Assembly (NCBI RefSeq): GCF_002161765.1
Contig: NZ_NFIN01000020.1
Span: 1-64,000 of the forward strand
Direction of reading: 5' to 3'
DNA: 64,000 nt
From: Bacteroides sp. An322
GTDB lineage: Bacteria > Bacteroidota > Bacteroidia > Bacteroidales > Bacteroidaceae
Position numbers and translations under genes: made by a program. The notes beneath the pieces are model-generated. The model ran no database searches. It worked only from the letters and a program-made list of their open reading frames with translations, and was not told the DNA's origin. Positions 9,322 to 18,459 of the stretch are shown in pieces (the stretch's first letter is position 1; every line of letters begins with the position of its first letter).

Positions 9322-9804
9322 TCAACGTACAATGTCTGTCGGATAAGTAGACGGCATATCTATTTTCCGCCAAATTTCATGAGACCATACATCGTCTCCC
9401 GCTTCAGACGATTTGAACTTTACAAACATCAACTTGCCGTTTTCAGCAAGTTCAAAATGCATCACGTTATCTTTACCGTCTAATTCCGGAAGATGAATGT
9501 TTTTCTTAACATGCTCAGTAAAAGTTGAATCAGAATCCAGCGTATACGTACCCGACCCGATAATGATTGCGCCTGTAGGCATCATTACCACATTGGTAAA
9601 CTCACCGCCTTCACCCAAAATCTTCAAAGAGTTACTCGATTTCAACTCACCCGGAAGAGCCGGCAGAGACGAACTGTAGAAACACATTTGCCATACGCCT
9701 TGCAACGATTTCGGAGTAGTTTCATTAAACCAATCTTGAGCATACGTATTCACCACACCCATAAAGGAGCACAATACCGCGATAAATAAAGAACGTGCTT
9801 TCAT
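9322..9804 (-). CDS. Secreted DUF4488-type protein
   Basis: A 160-residue protein with a clean signal peptide (MKARSLFIAVLCSFMGVV, cleavage after NTYAQ near residue 23). The mature part, beginning DWFNETTPKSLQGVWQMCFY, resembles the small lipocalin-like DUF4488 proteins of Bacteroidales; function unknown. The open frame runs 70 codons further upstream to 10014 and into asnS, but the signal peptide and a -7 element at 9842-9849 place the start at 9804. The SLQGVWQMC and GSGTYTLDSDSTFTE segments suggest a beta-barrel fold that may bind a small ligand, which is inference only. Confidence 0.8.
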   Translation of the reverse strand: MKARSLFIAVLCSFMGVVNTYAQDWFNETTPKSLQGVWQMCFYSSSLPALPGELKSSNSLKILGEGGEFTNVVMMPTGAIIIGSGTYTLDSDSTFTEHVKKNIHLPELDGKDNVMHFELAENGKLMFVKFKSSEAGDDVWSHEIWRKIDMPSTYPTDIVR

Positions 9805-9841
9805 GATGTAAATTTTTAGAGTTAAACAAAATGTTGATGTA

Positions 9842-9849
9842 CAAATATA
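9842..9849 (-). promoter_or_regulatory. -7 element of the DUF4488 gene
   Basis: TATATTTG on the minus strand matches TAnnTTTG, 37 bases upstream of the ATG at 9804. No clear TTTG at the expected -33 distance. Confidence 0.5.
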
Positions 9850-10000
9850 TAGAACTTTTCTGGAAAACGTTACGTTTGAGAGGATAAATTTAAGGAAAAG
9901 GTGTGTTAAAGATAGTAAAGAAGCTAAAAGAATTAAGCCCAATAGCCTAGATGATGTTTTTTCATCAACCAAACTATTGAGCTTATTTTTTACTCCTTTA

Positions 10001-11404
10001 TTAAAACTCAGCATTATGCGGAGTGCGCGGGAACGGAATTACATCGCGGATGTTTGCCATACCGGTCACAAACAAAAGCAGACGCTCGAAACCAAGGCCG
10101 AAACCGGAGTGCGGGCAACTTCCGTATTTACGGGTATCCAAATACCACCACATATCCTTCATCGGTATATTCAGTTCCTTGATACGGGTCAGCAACTTAT
10201 CGTAATCGGCTTCACGTTCCGAACCTCCGATAATCTCGCCAATCTTCGGGAACAAAACATCCATGGCACGTACAGTCTTACCGTCTTCGTTTTGCTTCAT
10301 ATAGAATGCCTTGATTTCCTTCGGATAGTCGGTCAGGATTACCGGACGCTTGAAGTGTTCTTCCACCAAGTAACGTTCGTGTTCTGAAGCCAAATCTACA
10401 CCCCAATATACGGGGAACTCAAACTTATGCCCGTTTGCTACGGCTTCTTCCAATATCTTAATACCATCGGTATAAGGCAGACGGACAAAGCTTTCTTTCA
10501 GTACACCCTGCAGACGCTCGATGAGTTCCTTATCGAAATGGTCGTTCAAGAACTTCACATCATCGTAACAATTATCAAGTGCCCATTGCACGCAATACTT
10601 GATGAACTCTTCTGCCAAGTCCATATTGTCGTTGATATCATTGAAAGCTACTTCCGGCTCAATCATCCAGAACTCTGCCAAGTGGCGCGGCGTATTCGAA
10701 TTCTCGGCACGGAACGTAGGACCGAACGTATAAATAGCTCCCAAAGCCGTTGCAGCCAATTCACCTTCCAACTGACCTGATACCGTCAGGCTGGCTTGCT
10801 TACCAAAGAAATCATTATCATAAATGATAGAACCGTTTTCATCTTTCTTCAAGTCATACAGATTCATTGTGGTAACTTGGAACATCTGACCGGCACCTTC
10901 ACAATCGGAAGCCGTAATCAGCGGTGTATGGAAATAGAAGAAACCGCGTTCGTGAAAGAACTTATGGATAGCAATCGCCATATTGTGACGGATACGGAAT
11001 ACAGCTCCGAAAGTGTTGGTACGCGGACGCAGATGTGCGATTTCGCGAAGGAATTCCATTGAGTGACCCTTCTTTTGAAGCGGATAAGTATTATCACAAG
11101 CGCCCAAAACCTCAATCTCACGAGCCTGTATTTCAGCAGCCTGACCTGCTCCAACAGACTCCACCAATATACCGTTGACACTCAAGCAAGCTCCGGTAGT
11201 GATTTGCTTCAACAGTTCTTCATCAAAATTAGCAAGATCAACAACAATCTGTACATTATTTATTGTAGAACCGTCATTCAAAGCAATAAAACTAACTTGT
11301 TTGCTACCCCGGCGGGTACGTACCCACCCTTTTGCATTAACCAGCGTACCGAACTCACGGCACTTCAGCAGGTCAACAATCTTTGTTCTACGAATCTTTT
11401 CCAT
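10001..11404 (-). CDS. asnS: Asparaginyl-tRNA synthetase
   Basis: A class IIb aminoacyl-tRNA synthetase of 467 residues that charges tRNA-Asn. An N-terminal OB-fold anticodon domain (about 1-110, [20 protein letters not shown]) is followed by the catalytic core. Class II motif 2 is [21 protein letters not shown] and motif 3 is [15 protein letters not shown] near the C-terminus. The [14 protein letters not shown] form is the AsnRS rather than the AspRS version. It follows rluB by 17 bases, so it is the last gene of a purB-rluB-asnS unit. Hairpin-like sequence at about 9931-9990 may terminate it, but that is not clean. Confidence 0.97.
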   Translation of the reverse strand: MEKIRRTKIVDLLKCREFGTLVNAKGWVRTRRGSKQVSFIALNDGSTINNVQIVVDLANFDEELLKQITTGACLSVNGILVESVGAGQAAEIQAREIEVLGACDNTYPLQKKGHSMEFLREIAHLRPRTNTFGAVFRIRHNMAIAIHKFFHERGFFYFHTPLITASDCEGAGQMFQVTTMNLYDLKKDENGSIIYDNDFFGKQASLTVSGQLEGELAATALGAIYTFGPTFRAENSNTPRHLAEFWMIEPEVAFNDINDNMDLAEEFIKYCVQWALDNCYDDVKFLNDHFDKELIERLQGVLKESFVRLPYTDGIKILEEAVANGHKFEFPVYWGVDLASEHERYLVEEHFKRPVILTDYPKEIKAFYMKQNEDGKTVRAMDVLFPKIGEIIGGSEREADYDKLLTRIKELNIPMKDMWWYLDTRKYGSCPHSGFGLGFERLLLFVTGMANIRDVIPFPRTPHNAEF

Positions 11405-11421
11405 TTTTCTATTCTTAATTA

Positions 11422-12723
11422 TTATTCAAAAGCTCCCATACGGAGTATATTCACTTCACGTTCGGTCAGGTAACGCCAATCGCCCCGGCGCAATCCTTTT
11501 TTAGTCAATCCGGCAAAGTAAACGCGGTCCAATTTAACAACCCGATAGCCTAACGACTCAAAGATACGACGGACAATACGGTTCTTTCCCGAATGGATTT
11601 CGATACCAACCTGCGACTTATCTGTATCCGACGCATAACTGATAGCATCAGCATGAATTTCACCATCATCCAAAGTAATGCCCGAAGCAATTTGATCCAA
11701 ATCCGCTTTCGTCACATTCTTATCAAGGAATACATGATAAATCTTCTTCTTCAAATATTTAGGATGAGTCAGCTTCGAAGCCAAATCGCCGTCATTAGTC
11801 AATAACAGAACACCGGTCGTATTGCGATCCAGACGTCCTACGGGATAGATACGTTCCGTACAAGCATCTTTTACCAAATCCAAAACGGTCTTGCGTTCTT
11901 GCGGGTCATCCGAAGTAGTCACACAATCTTTCGGCTTATTCAATAATACATATACTTTCCGTTCGATTTTAACCACCTGGTCATGAAACTTCACTTCATC
12001 ACTCCGTTTCACCTTAGTTCCCAATTCCGTTACGACTTCACCATTTACCGAAACCACTCCGGCAGTGATAAACTCATCGGCTTCACGGCGTGAACACAAT
12101 CCTGCATTTGCCAAGAACTTATTCAAGCGAATCGGTTCGTTCGGGTCTGTAAACTGTTCTTTATATTCGATTTGCTTTTTCTTGCTATACTTAGCATTCG
12201 GATTATAATCAGCGGTACGCGGACGTCCTCCTTGCGGACGGCCATAATTTCCCGATTGACCCGGATTATACGGACGTGACGGGCGATAACCACCTTCACC
12301 TGATTGCCCGTTATTATAGCGCGGACGATACGGACGTTGTTCACCATTCTCATCCTTATTATAACGGGGATTATATGAAGAACGTTGCGGACGATAACCA
12401 CCTTCACCTTGTTGCCCATTGTTATAACGGGGACGGTAAGGACGTTGTTCGCCTCCGTCTTCTCTATTATTGAAACGGGGATTATACGAAGAACGTTGCG
12501 GACGATAGCCTCCCTCTTCACCCTGATTATTATAACGCGGGCGGTAAGGACGCTGCGGACGTTCCTCCGAATTGGAATTAAAACGAGGACGACGTTCATA
12601 TCCGCCATTACCTCTTTCTCCCCGATTATACTTATTATATCCTTCTCTGTTGTTATACGATTTGTAACCGTCACGGCCAGACTGGTAGTTTTCACCTTCT
12701 TGTCTGATTTCTTTCTCTGTCAT
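11422..12723 (-). CDS. rluB: Pseudouridine synthase of the RluB/RsuA family with repetitive disordered N-terminus
   Basis: The C-terminal ~240 residues form a normal RluB-type enzyme, which makes pseudouridine in 23S rRNA. They comprise an S4 RNA-binding domain (about 198-255, [20 protein letters not shown]) and a catalytic domain with [16 protein letters not shown], the catalytic Asp being about residue 299. The first ~190 residues are Arg/Gly/Asn/Tyr-rich and disordered. They contain three 36-residue repeats starting at 57, 93 and 129 ([10 protein letters not shown]... [12 protein letters not shown]). Such RG-rich tails on RluB are, as I recall, common in Bacteroidota and probably bind RNA. 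It lies between purB and asnS. Confidence 0.92.
   Translation of the reverse strand: MTEKEIRQEGENYQSGRDGYKSYNNREGYNKYNRGERGNGGYERRPRFNSNSEERPQRPYRPRYNNQGEEGGYRPQRSSYNPRFNNREDGGEQRPYRPRYNNGQQGEGGYRPQRSSYNPRYNKDENGEQRPYRPRYNNGQSGEGGYRPSRPYNPGQSGNYGRPQGGRPRTADYNPNAKYSKKKQIEYKEQFTDPNEPIRLNKFLANAGLCSRREADEFITAGVVSVNGEVVTELGTKVKRSDEVKFHDQVVKIERKVYVLLNKPKDCVTTSDDPQERKTVLDLVKDACTERIYPVGRLDRNTTGVLLLTNDGDLASKLTHPKYLKKKIYHVFLDKNVTKADLDQIASGITLDDGEIHADAISYASDTDKSQVGIEIHSGKNRIVRRIFESLGYRVVKLDRVYFAGLTKKGLRRGDWRYLTEREVNILRMGAFE
12265..12555 (-). repeat. Three in-frame 108-bp tandem repeats in rluB
   Basis: Coding repeats of exactly 36 codons encode [10 protein letters not shown][20 protein letters not shown] units at residues 57, 93 and 129; the third is degenerate at its end. 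Identical blocks such as the GAAGAACGTTGCGGACGATA stretch (visible at 12380 and 12488 on the + strand) show recent duplication. Copy number is likely to vary between strains. Confidence 0.85.
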
Positions 12724-12789
12724 AGTCCTTTTTGCTTTTTATAAATTAATATTATACCCTTCGCGGGCGTTATTCTTAATCAACTAATA

Positions 12790-14139
12790 TTACATTCCCG
12801 TATAGTTATGCGGAGTAATCTTACGCAATTCTTGTTTTACTTCTTCGCTTACGTTTAATGTTTCGATAAAATTCTTGATTGATGCCTCATTAATCGCTTG
12901 ATTGGTACGGGTCAAGTCCTTCAATGCCTCATACGGATGCGGATAGCCTTCCCGGCGCAAAATGGTCTGAATAGCCTCAGCTACAACGCTCCAGCAATTA
13001 TCCAAATCCTCGTAAATCTTGTGTTCGTTCAATAACAATTTGCCTAAGCCTTTCAATGAGCTTTGGATAGCGATAACCGTATGACCGAAAGGCACTCCAA
13101 TGTTACGCAACACCGTAGAGTCGGTCAAATCGCGTTGCAAACGGGATATCGGCAATTTAGCGGACAAATGAGCCAATACAGCATTCGCCATGCCCAAGTT
13201 TCCTTCCGCATTCTCGAAATCAATCGGGTTCACCTTATGTGGCATCGCGCTCGAACCTACTTCCCCAGCCTTAATCTTCTGTTTGAAATACTCCATGGAG
13301 ATATATTGCCAGAAGTCGCGGTTCATATCAATCATAATGGTGTTGATGCGCTTCATCGTATCGAAGATGGCGCCTAAATTATCATAGTTAGAAATCTGCG
13401 TGGTGTACTCTTCCCGTTCCAAGCCCAACTTCTCTGCCACGAACTTATTGCCGAAAGCTTTCCAGTCGAATTCCGGATAAGCCACATGGTGCGCATTATA
13501 GTTTCCGGTAGCACCGCCAAACTTCGCCGTAACCGGACAAGCCTTCAATACAGCCAACTGACGTTTCAATCGGTAAGCAAATACTTCGATTTCCTTGCCT
13601 AAACGAGTAGGAGAAGCCGGTTGCCCGTGCGTCTTGGCAAGCATCGGGATGTCTTTCCATTCTTCGGCATACGTTTCCAGTTGGTCAATGAGTTTCTGGA
13701 TTTGCGGATAATACACTTCATCCAGCGCATCTTTGATAGACAAAGGAACCGACGTATTGTTTATATCTTGAGAAGTCAAGCCGAAATGGATAAACTCTTT
13801 ATACGTTTCCAGCCCGCCCAAGCGGTCGAACTGCTCTTTAATGAAATATTCCACGGCTTTCACATCGTGATTGGTCACGCTCTCTATTTCCTTAATCCGT
13901 CCGGCATCCGCTTCCGAAAAGTTACGGTAAATGTCCCGCAACGATTCAAAACGCGCATGGTCTATGCCTTTCAGTTGCGGCAAAGGCAATTCGCACAAGG
14001 TAATAAAATATTCTATTTCCACCCGCACCCGATATTTCATGAGTGCATACTCAGAGAAATAAGCAGCCAAAGCACCGGCCTTATTTCTATATCGCCCGTC
14101 TATAGGAGATATAGCGGTGAGTAAATCAAGCTCCATCAT
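12790..14139 (-). CDS. purB: Adenylosuccinate lyase
   Basis: PurB removes fumarate from SAICAR and from adenylosuccinate in purine synthesis. The 449-residue product has the fumarase/aspartase superfamily signature GSSAMPHKVNPIDFENAEG with the catalytic Ser, plus the conserved EFIHFGLTSQDINN and AKTHGQPASPTRLGKE blocks. Its size matches the PurB branch with the long C-terminal domain. Two ATGs (14139, 14136) are adjacent. It heads purB-rluB-asnS; a -7 element lies at 14192-14199. Confidence 0.97.
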   Translation of the reverse strand: MMELDLLTAISPIDGRYRNKAGALAAYFSEYALMKYRVRVEIEYFITLCELPLPQLKGIDHARFESLRDIYRNFSEADAGRIKEIESVTNHDVKAVEYFIKEQFDRLGGLETYKEFIHFGLTSQDINNTSVPLSIKDALDEVYYPQIQKLIDQLETYAEEWKDIPMLAKTHGQPASPTRLGKEIEVFAYRLKRQLAVLKACPVTAKFGGATGNYNAHHVAYPEFDWKAFGNKFVAEKLGLEREEYTTQISNYDNLGAIFDTMKRINTIMIDMNRDFWQYISMEYFKQKIKAGEVGSSAMPHKVNPIDFENAEGNLGMANAVLAHLSAKLPISRLQRDLTDSTVLRNIGVPFGHTVIAIQSSLKGLGKLLLNEHKIYEDLDNCWSVVAEAIQTILRREGYPHPYEALKDLTRTNQAINEASIKNFIETLNVSEEVKQELRKITPHNYTGM

Positions 14140-14191
14140 GATTCTACTAGTAGTTTTTGATTCTTAAATATATAATGATCATTAACGGCAG

Positions 14192-14199
14192 CAAAGGTA
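14192..14199 (-). promoter_or_regulatory. -7 element of purB
   Basis: TACCTTTG on the minus strand is a perfect TAnnTTTG. The -33 region has only a poor TTTA match. It is back-to-back with the DUF4250 promoter 97 bases away. Confidence 0.55.
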
Positions 14200-14295
14200 C
14201 GATTTTTTCCTGAGTTAAACAGACTAATACAGAAAAGTTTAGTATTAATTTCACAATATCTGCCTCAAATGAGAACAACGTATGAAAGAATCACG

Positions 14296-14303
14296 TAACT
14301 TTG
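14296..14303 (+). promoter_or_regulatory. -7 element of the DUF4250 gene
   Basis: TAACTTTG is a perfect -7 element 35 bases before the ATG at 14339. It lies inside the longer open frame that begins at 14282, which argues against that earlier start. Confidence 0.6.
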
Positions 14304-14338
14304 CACCTGCAAAAACAAAATATTTAATTTCAAGCACT

Positions 14339-14515
14339 ATGGAATTACCCAAAGACCCGATGATGCTTTTCAGCTTCATCAACACGAAATTACGTGATTT
14401 TTATCCTTCACTCGACGCGCTTTGCAAAGATATGAACGTGAAAGAAGAAGACATTGTAAATGCCCTGAAAGCTGTAGGATTTGAATACAACCGCGAACTG
14501 AACAAGTTCTGGTAA
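14339..14515 (+). CDS. Small DUF4250-type protein
   Basis: A 58-residue acidic protein, MELPKDPMMLFSFINTKLRD onward, ending ELNKFW. It resembles the short DUF4250 family common in Bacteroidota and Clostridia; its function is unknown. The sequence looks like a compact helical domain (LDALCKDMNVKEEDIVNALKAVGF), possibly helix-turn-helix-like, but I would not call it a DNA-binder. I reject the 19-codon extension to 14282 because the promoter element lies within it. It is a single-gene unit ending in the terminator at 14548-14583. Confidence 0.8.
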   Translation: MELPKDPMMLFSFINTKLRDFYPSLDALCKDMNVKEEDIVNALKAVGFEYNRELNKFW

Positions 14516-14547
14516 TAAACTTAAAGAAAGTGAGTTTTTGAATATCA

Positions 14548-14583
14548 ATCTCGTAGAAGCATATCAATACACCTCTACGAGAT
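14548..14583. terminator. Bidirectional terminator between the DUF4250 gene and ftsW
   Basis: ATCTCGTAGA at 14548-14557 pairs exactly with TCTACGAGAT at 14574-14583; AATAT/ATATT on the flanks extends the stem past a small bulge. It lies between converging genes. Confidence 0.75.
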
Positions 14584-14601
14584 AATATTTCATTATCAAT
14601 A

Positions 14602-15831
14602 TCAATTCAAATTAGCTTCCTGAATTTGCTCCTCCTGCTTTTCGATAGCAGCTTGTGCGGCTTGCGCCTCTTGTTTCTTTAGTTCATTAACATGCCGGCT
14701 AATACTAAGTACCATGCCTATGTAAGCACAATTAATAAGGGTGGAAGTTCCGCCTTTACTGATGAGCGGGAGCGGTTGCCCCGTAACAGGCATGATGCCT
14801 ACCGCTACCAGCATGTTGAACATGGCTTGAGTCACTAAAAGAAAACCAATACCCATGACCAAGAAGGCATAGTAAGGCTTATCACAATTCCGGGCTATCT
14901 TACCAATGCGCATTAATAACCAAATATAGAGAAAAGCGACAATAGTGCCTCCTACCAGTCCTAATTCTTCAATGATAATGGCATAAATAAAATCAGAAAA
15001 AGCTTGCGACAAGAAATCGCGTTGTACGCTATTCCCCGGTCCTTTACCCAAAATATTGCTGGTGGCAATAGCAATATTAGCATGGGCTATCTGGGCATCC
15101 CCGTCGATATCGAACTTCTCTGGAGGAACAATAGAAGTATCGAAATGATTATTCAGACGGCTTTGCCAAGTGACCATACGATGAATTCCAATCTTGTCCC
15201 ATGTGTCAGCAGGCACATACTTAATTGTAGCCAACCCGATGATGAGTGCGCCTACACCTACAGCCAGCAATTTGCCTAATTGCCGGAACGGAATACGTCC
15301 TATATACATCATCAAGAATACACTAAGTGCTAACAAGACTGCAGTTGAGAGATTTTCTGTAAAGATAAACAAGCAACTGACACCTGTAATAATCAAAATA
15401 TAACGAAATGCTTTAGGATTGGCTTCTTTTTCTTCCTGCATACGTGACAAAATATAGGCAACAGAGATAATAGTTGCCATTTTCGCCACTTCAGAAGGTT
15501 GAAACTGAAAAAAGCCCAAGTCAATCCAACGGCGTGCTCCATTGGTGAAGGCACCAATTACAAATACACTAATAAGCAGTATCCATGATATAGGAAGCAA
15601 CAAAATGAATGTCTTAAACCAACGGCAAGGGATGTTATGGACAATAAGTACAACAATAGCACCTACTGCCATAAGCACGATATGCATCGTAATGGGTCGC
15701 CAATGGTCTCCGCTTTTATAGGTCAGCGTACTGGATGCGCTGAACACTTCAATAACGGACACAAGACAAAGCAAAAGGAAAATAATCCAAATGACTTTGT
15801 CGCCTTTAAAGAGGTTTTTAAGTAAATCCAT
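14602..15831 (-). CDS. ftsW: Septal peptidoglycan polymerase FtsW
   Basis: FtsW is the SEDS-family glycosyltransferase that polymerises septal peptidoglycan with its cognate class B PBP. About ten membrane segments are visible across 409 residues. SEDS signatures are present: NGARRWIDLGFFQFQPSEVAK, and near the C-terminus GIMPVTGQPLPLISKGGTST. It ends in a cytoplasmic Gln/Ala/Glu-rich tail. The start lies 3 bases after the murD stop. It is the last gene of this cluster; murG, which usually follows, is not here. Confidence 0.95.
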   Translation of the reverse strand: MDLLKNLFKGDKVIWIIFLLLCLVSVIEVFSASSTLTYKSGDHWRPITMHIVLMAVGAIVVLIVHNIPCRWFKTFILLLPISWILLISVFVIGAFTNGARRWIDLGFFQFQPSEVAKMATIISVAYILSRMQEEKEANPKAFRYILIITGVSCLFIFTENLSTAVLLALSVFLMMYIGRIPFRQLGKLLAVGVGALIIGLATIKYVPADTWDKIGIHRMVTWQSRLNNHFDTSIVPPEKFDIDGDAQIAHANIAIATSNILGKGPGNSVQRDFLSQAFSDFIYAIIIEELGLVGGTIVAFLYIWLLMRIGKIARNCDKPYYAFLVMGIGFLLVTQAMFNMLVAVGIMPVTGQPLPLISKGGTSTLINCAYIGMVLSISRHVNELKKQEAQAAQAAIEKQEEQIQEANLN

Positions 15832-15834
15832 AAT

Positions 15835-17169
15835 TTATAGTTTTCTCACGCATTCTTTAAACTGGTCGCCTCGGTCTTCGTAGCTTTTGAAAAGGTCGAA
15901 ACTTGCACAACAGGGACTGAGCAATACCGTTTCGCCATTCTTTGCCATACGGTAAGCAGCATCTACAGCATCTTTCATGCTTTGCACATCGGCAATAGGA
16001 AGTCCGAAACCATCGAAAAAGGCATGCAGTTTTTCATTATGCAAGCCTAAGAAGATAAGTCCGCAACATTTCTCCCTCACCAAATCAGCTATTTCATTGT
16101 AATCGTTTCCTTTGTCTTTTCCTCCTAAAATGAGGATAGTCTTGGTCTTCATGCTTTTCAGGGCATACCAGCACGAGTTGACATTGGTGGCTTTTGAGTC
16201 GTTAATATAATCTACTCCGCGCACCCGTGCCACTTTCTCCAATCGGTGTTCCACGCCTTTGAAGTCGCTCAACGCTTCACGGATGCAGCTTTTGCGAATG
16301 CCGGCAATGTTGGCGGAAATGCCAGCCGCCATGGAGTTGAATAAGTTATGCGTACCGGTAAGTGCCAGTTCTTCTTGTTCCATATTGAACTCGATAGGTT
16401 TAGTGAAATACACCTTATCTTGTTCTGTAAAAGCCGCCAATCCGTCTTCACGCTTCTCGGCAAAAGGATAATATTGCCCATGAATACCATATTTGTGCAG
16501 CTCTTCCCGGATAATAGGGTCATCGTTCCAGAAGATGAAAGCATCGTTATCGGTCTGGTTCTGGATGATGCGGAACTTGGCATCGATGTAGTTCTGCATC
16601 TTATAATCGTAGCGGTCTAAATGGTCGGGCGTGATGTTCATCAATACGGCGATATTGGCATGGAACTTATACATGTTATCCAATTGGAAACTGCTCAGTT
16701 CGATGACATAATAATCGTAATTACATTCTGCCACCTGATAAGCAAGGCTTTGCCCGATATTTCCGGCAAGTCCTACGTTCAGACCCGCTTTCTTAAAAAT
16801 GTGATAAATAAGCGAAGTGGTAGTGGTTTTCCCGTTACTTCCGGTAATACAAATCATCTTGGCATTCGTATATCTGCCCGCGAATTCAATTTCGGAGATA
16901 ATGGGCGTACCTTGCTCCTTCAGTTTCAGAATCATAGGTGCATTATTCGGAATACCCGGACTTTTAATCACCTCATCGGCATTCAGGATAAGCGATTCAG
17001 TGTGATGCCCTTCTTCCCAAGGAATGCCTCTCTCGTCAAGCATTGCCTTGTATTTGTCTTTGATAGACGACATGTCTGAAACAAAAGTATCAAACCCTTG
17101 CTTCTTTGCCAGTACAGCGGCACCCGTGCCACTCTCTCCAGCTCCTAAAATAACAATTCTCTTTGTCAT
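15835..17169 (-). CDS. murD: UDP-N-acetylmuramoylalanine-D-glutamate ligase
   Basis: MurD adds D-Glu to UDP-MurNAc-L-Ala in the cytoplasm. The 444 residues begin with the Rossmann motif ILGAGESGTGAAVLAKK, followed by the ATP-binding loop CITGSNGKTTTTSLIYHIF and the Mur-ligase blocks MNITPDHLDRY and VDYINDSKATN. It is packed between mraY (9 bases) and ftsW (3 bases), so it is operonic. Confidence 0.97.
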   Translation of the reverse strand: MTKRIVILGAGESGTGAAVLAKKQGFDTFVSDMSSIKDKYKAMLDERGIPWEEGHHTESLILNADEVIKSPGIPNNAPMILKLKEQGTPIISEIEFAGRYTNAKMICITGSNGKTTTTSLIYHIFKKAGLNVGLAGNIGQSLAYQVAECNYDYYVIELSSFQLDNMYKFHANIAVLMNITPDHLDRYDYKMQNYIDAKFRIIQNQTDNDAFIFWNDDPIIREELHKYGIHGQYYPFAEKREDGLAAFTEQDKVYFTKPIEFNMEQEELALTGTHNLFNSMAAGISANIAGIRKSCIREALSDFKGVEHRLEKVARVRGVDYINDSKATNVNSCWYALKSMKTKTILILGGKDKGNDYNEIADLVREKCCGLIFLGLHNEKLHAFFDGFGLPIADVQSMKDAVDAAYRMAKNGETVLLSPCCASFDLFKSYEDRGDQFKECVRKL

Positions 17170-17178
17170 TGTATGTAT

Positions 17179-18447
17179 TTATCTAATCTTCAATGTAATA
17201 ATCGTAATAGCTGCCAATACTATGGTTACAATCCAAAAGCGCACGGTAATTTTCGATTCATGGAATACGCTTTGCGGACTTGTTATCAAGTATTTGCACG
17301 TAGGGTCTAATTGCGCCACCGTAGTCCGGAAATGGTCATGGATAGGCGTGCGCTTGAAAATGCGCTGCTTCACCCCTTTCTTCTTCCCTTTTTGGAAATA
17401 GCGCACTTGCAGGATAACCGACAAGTTTTCGACCAAGAATACACCACACAAAATCGGGATAAGCAATTCCTTATGGATAATGATAGCAAATACGGCAATA
17501 ATTCCTCCGATAGTCAGGCTTCCGGTATCGCCCATGAACACTTGGGCAGGGAAAGCGTTGTACCAAAGGAAACCGATTAACGCACCGATAAGTGCACAAA
17601 TGAAAATAACCAGTTCCTCGCTTCCGGGGATATACATGATATTCAAGTAGCTGGCATATTCGATGTGGCTCGACACGTATGCCAATATGCCTAACGTGAC
17701 TCCGATGATAGCAGAATTGCCCGCCGCCATTCCGTCCATACCGTCATTCAGATTAGCTCCGTTAGATACAGCGGTCACCACAAATATCGTAATGATGACA
17801 AACAAAATCCACCCCGCCGCTTGAGCGTGTTCGCCCATAAAGCCTACAATATCGGCATAATCAAGGTTATTGTTCTTAAAAAACGGGATAGTGGTTTTGG
17901 TGGATTTTTCGTCCTGACTTTTATGTACCACGTCTACTACATGCCCGTCACGTTGTATTTCTACATTCTCACGGATAACTACCTGAGGGCTTAAATAAAG
18001 GGTCAGACCGACTATCAACCCTAAGCCGACTTGTCCGATAATCTTGAACTTACCATGCAGTCCTTCTTTATCTTTACGGAATACCTTAATATAGTCGTCC
18101 AAAAATCCCAACGTGCCCAGCCAAACCGTAGTAATCAGCATCAATATCATGTAAATGTTATGAAGCTTACCCAATAAAAGGCACGGAATCAACACTGCCA
18201 CAATGATGATGATGCCTCCCATGGTAGGCACTCCCGTCTTATTGACATTAAAGGGGTCGATAGACGCATCGCGTTGAGTCTCGGTGATTTGTTTCCGCTT
18301 CAGCAAGTTAATAAAATACTCCCCAAAGATAGCTGAAATGAGCAAGGATAAAATAACCGCCATTAAAGAGCGGAACGAGACATACCCGAACATCCGCGCT
18401 CCGGGGAAATCAAACTGTTCTAAGTAATGGAATAAATAGTATAGCAT
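17179..18447 (-). CDS. mraY: Phospho-N-acetylmuramoyl-pentapeptide transferase
   Basis: MraY makes lipid I by moving phospho-MurNAc-pentapeptide to undecaprenyl phosphate. The 422-residue polytopic protein shows the catalytic DDYIK, NLNDGMDGMAAG and MGDTGSL motifs and the cytoplasmic RTPIHDHF loop. A roughly 45-residue soluble insertion (VIRENVEIQRDGHVVDVVHK onward) makes it longer than the E. coli enzyme (360), as is usual for Bacteroidota. Tightly spaced within the cell-wall operon. Confidence 0.97.
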   Translation of the reverse strand: MLYYLFHYLEQFDFPGARMFGYVSFRSLMAVILSLLISAIFGEYFINLLKRKQITETQRDASIDPFNVNKTGVPTMGGIIIIVAVLIPCLLLGKLHNIYMILMLITTVWLGTLGFLDDYIKVFRKDKEGLHGKFKIIGQVGLGLIVGLTLYLSPQVVIRENVEIQRDGHVVDVVHKSQDEKSTKTTIPFFKNNNLDYADIVGFMGEHAQAAGWILFVIITIFVVTAVSNGANLNDGMDGMAAGNSAIIGVTLGILAYVSSHIEYASYLNIMYIPGSEELVIFICALIGALIGFLWYNAFPAQVFMGDTGSLTIGGIIAVFAIIIHKELLIPILCGVFLVENLSVILQVRYFQKGKKKGVKQRIFKRTPIHDHFRTTVAQLDPTCKYLITSPQSVFHESKITVRFWIVTIVLAAITIITLKIR

Positions 18448-18459
18448 AACTTCCTCGGA

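Noticed and set aside
9931-9990. asnS terminator (AAGCccAATAG with CTATTgaGCTT)
   Set aside because: The stem is interrupted and no clear T-run follows, so it is too weak to list as a feature.
9805-10014. N-terminal extension of the DUF4488 protein
   Set aside because: It would overlap asnS, precede the signal peptide and contain the -7 element.
12123-12695. Long frames opposite or alongside the rluB repeats
   Set aside because: They are by-products of the repeated RG-rich coding sequence and give no plausible protein.
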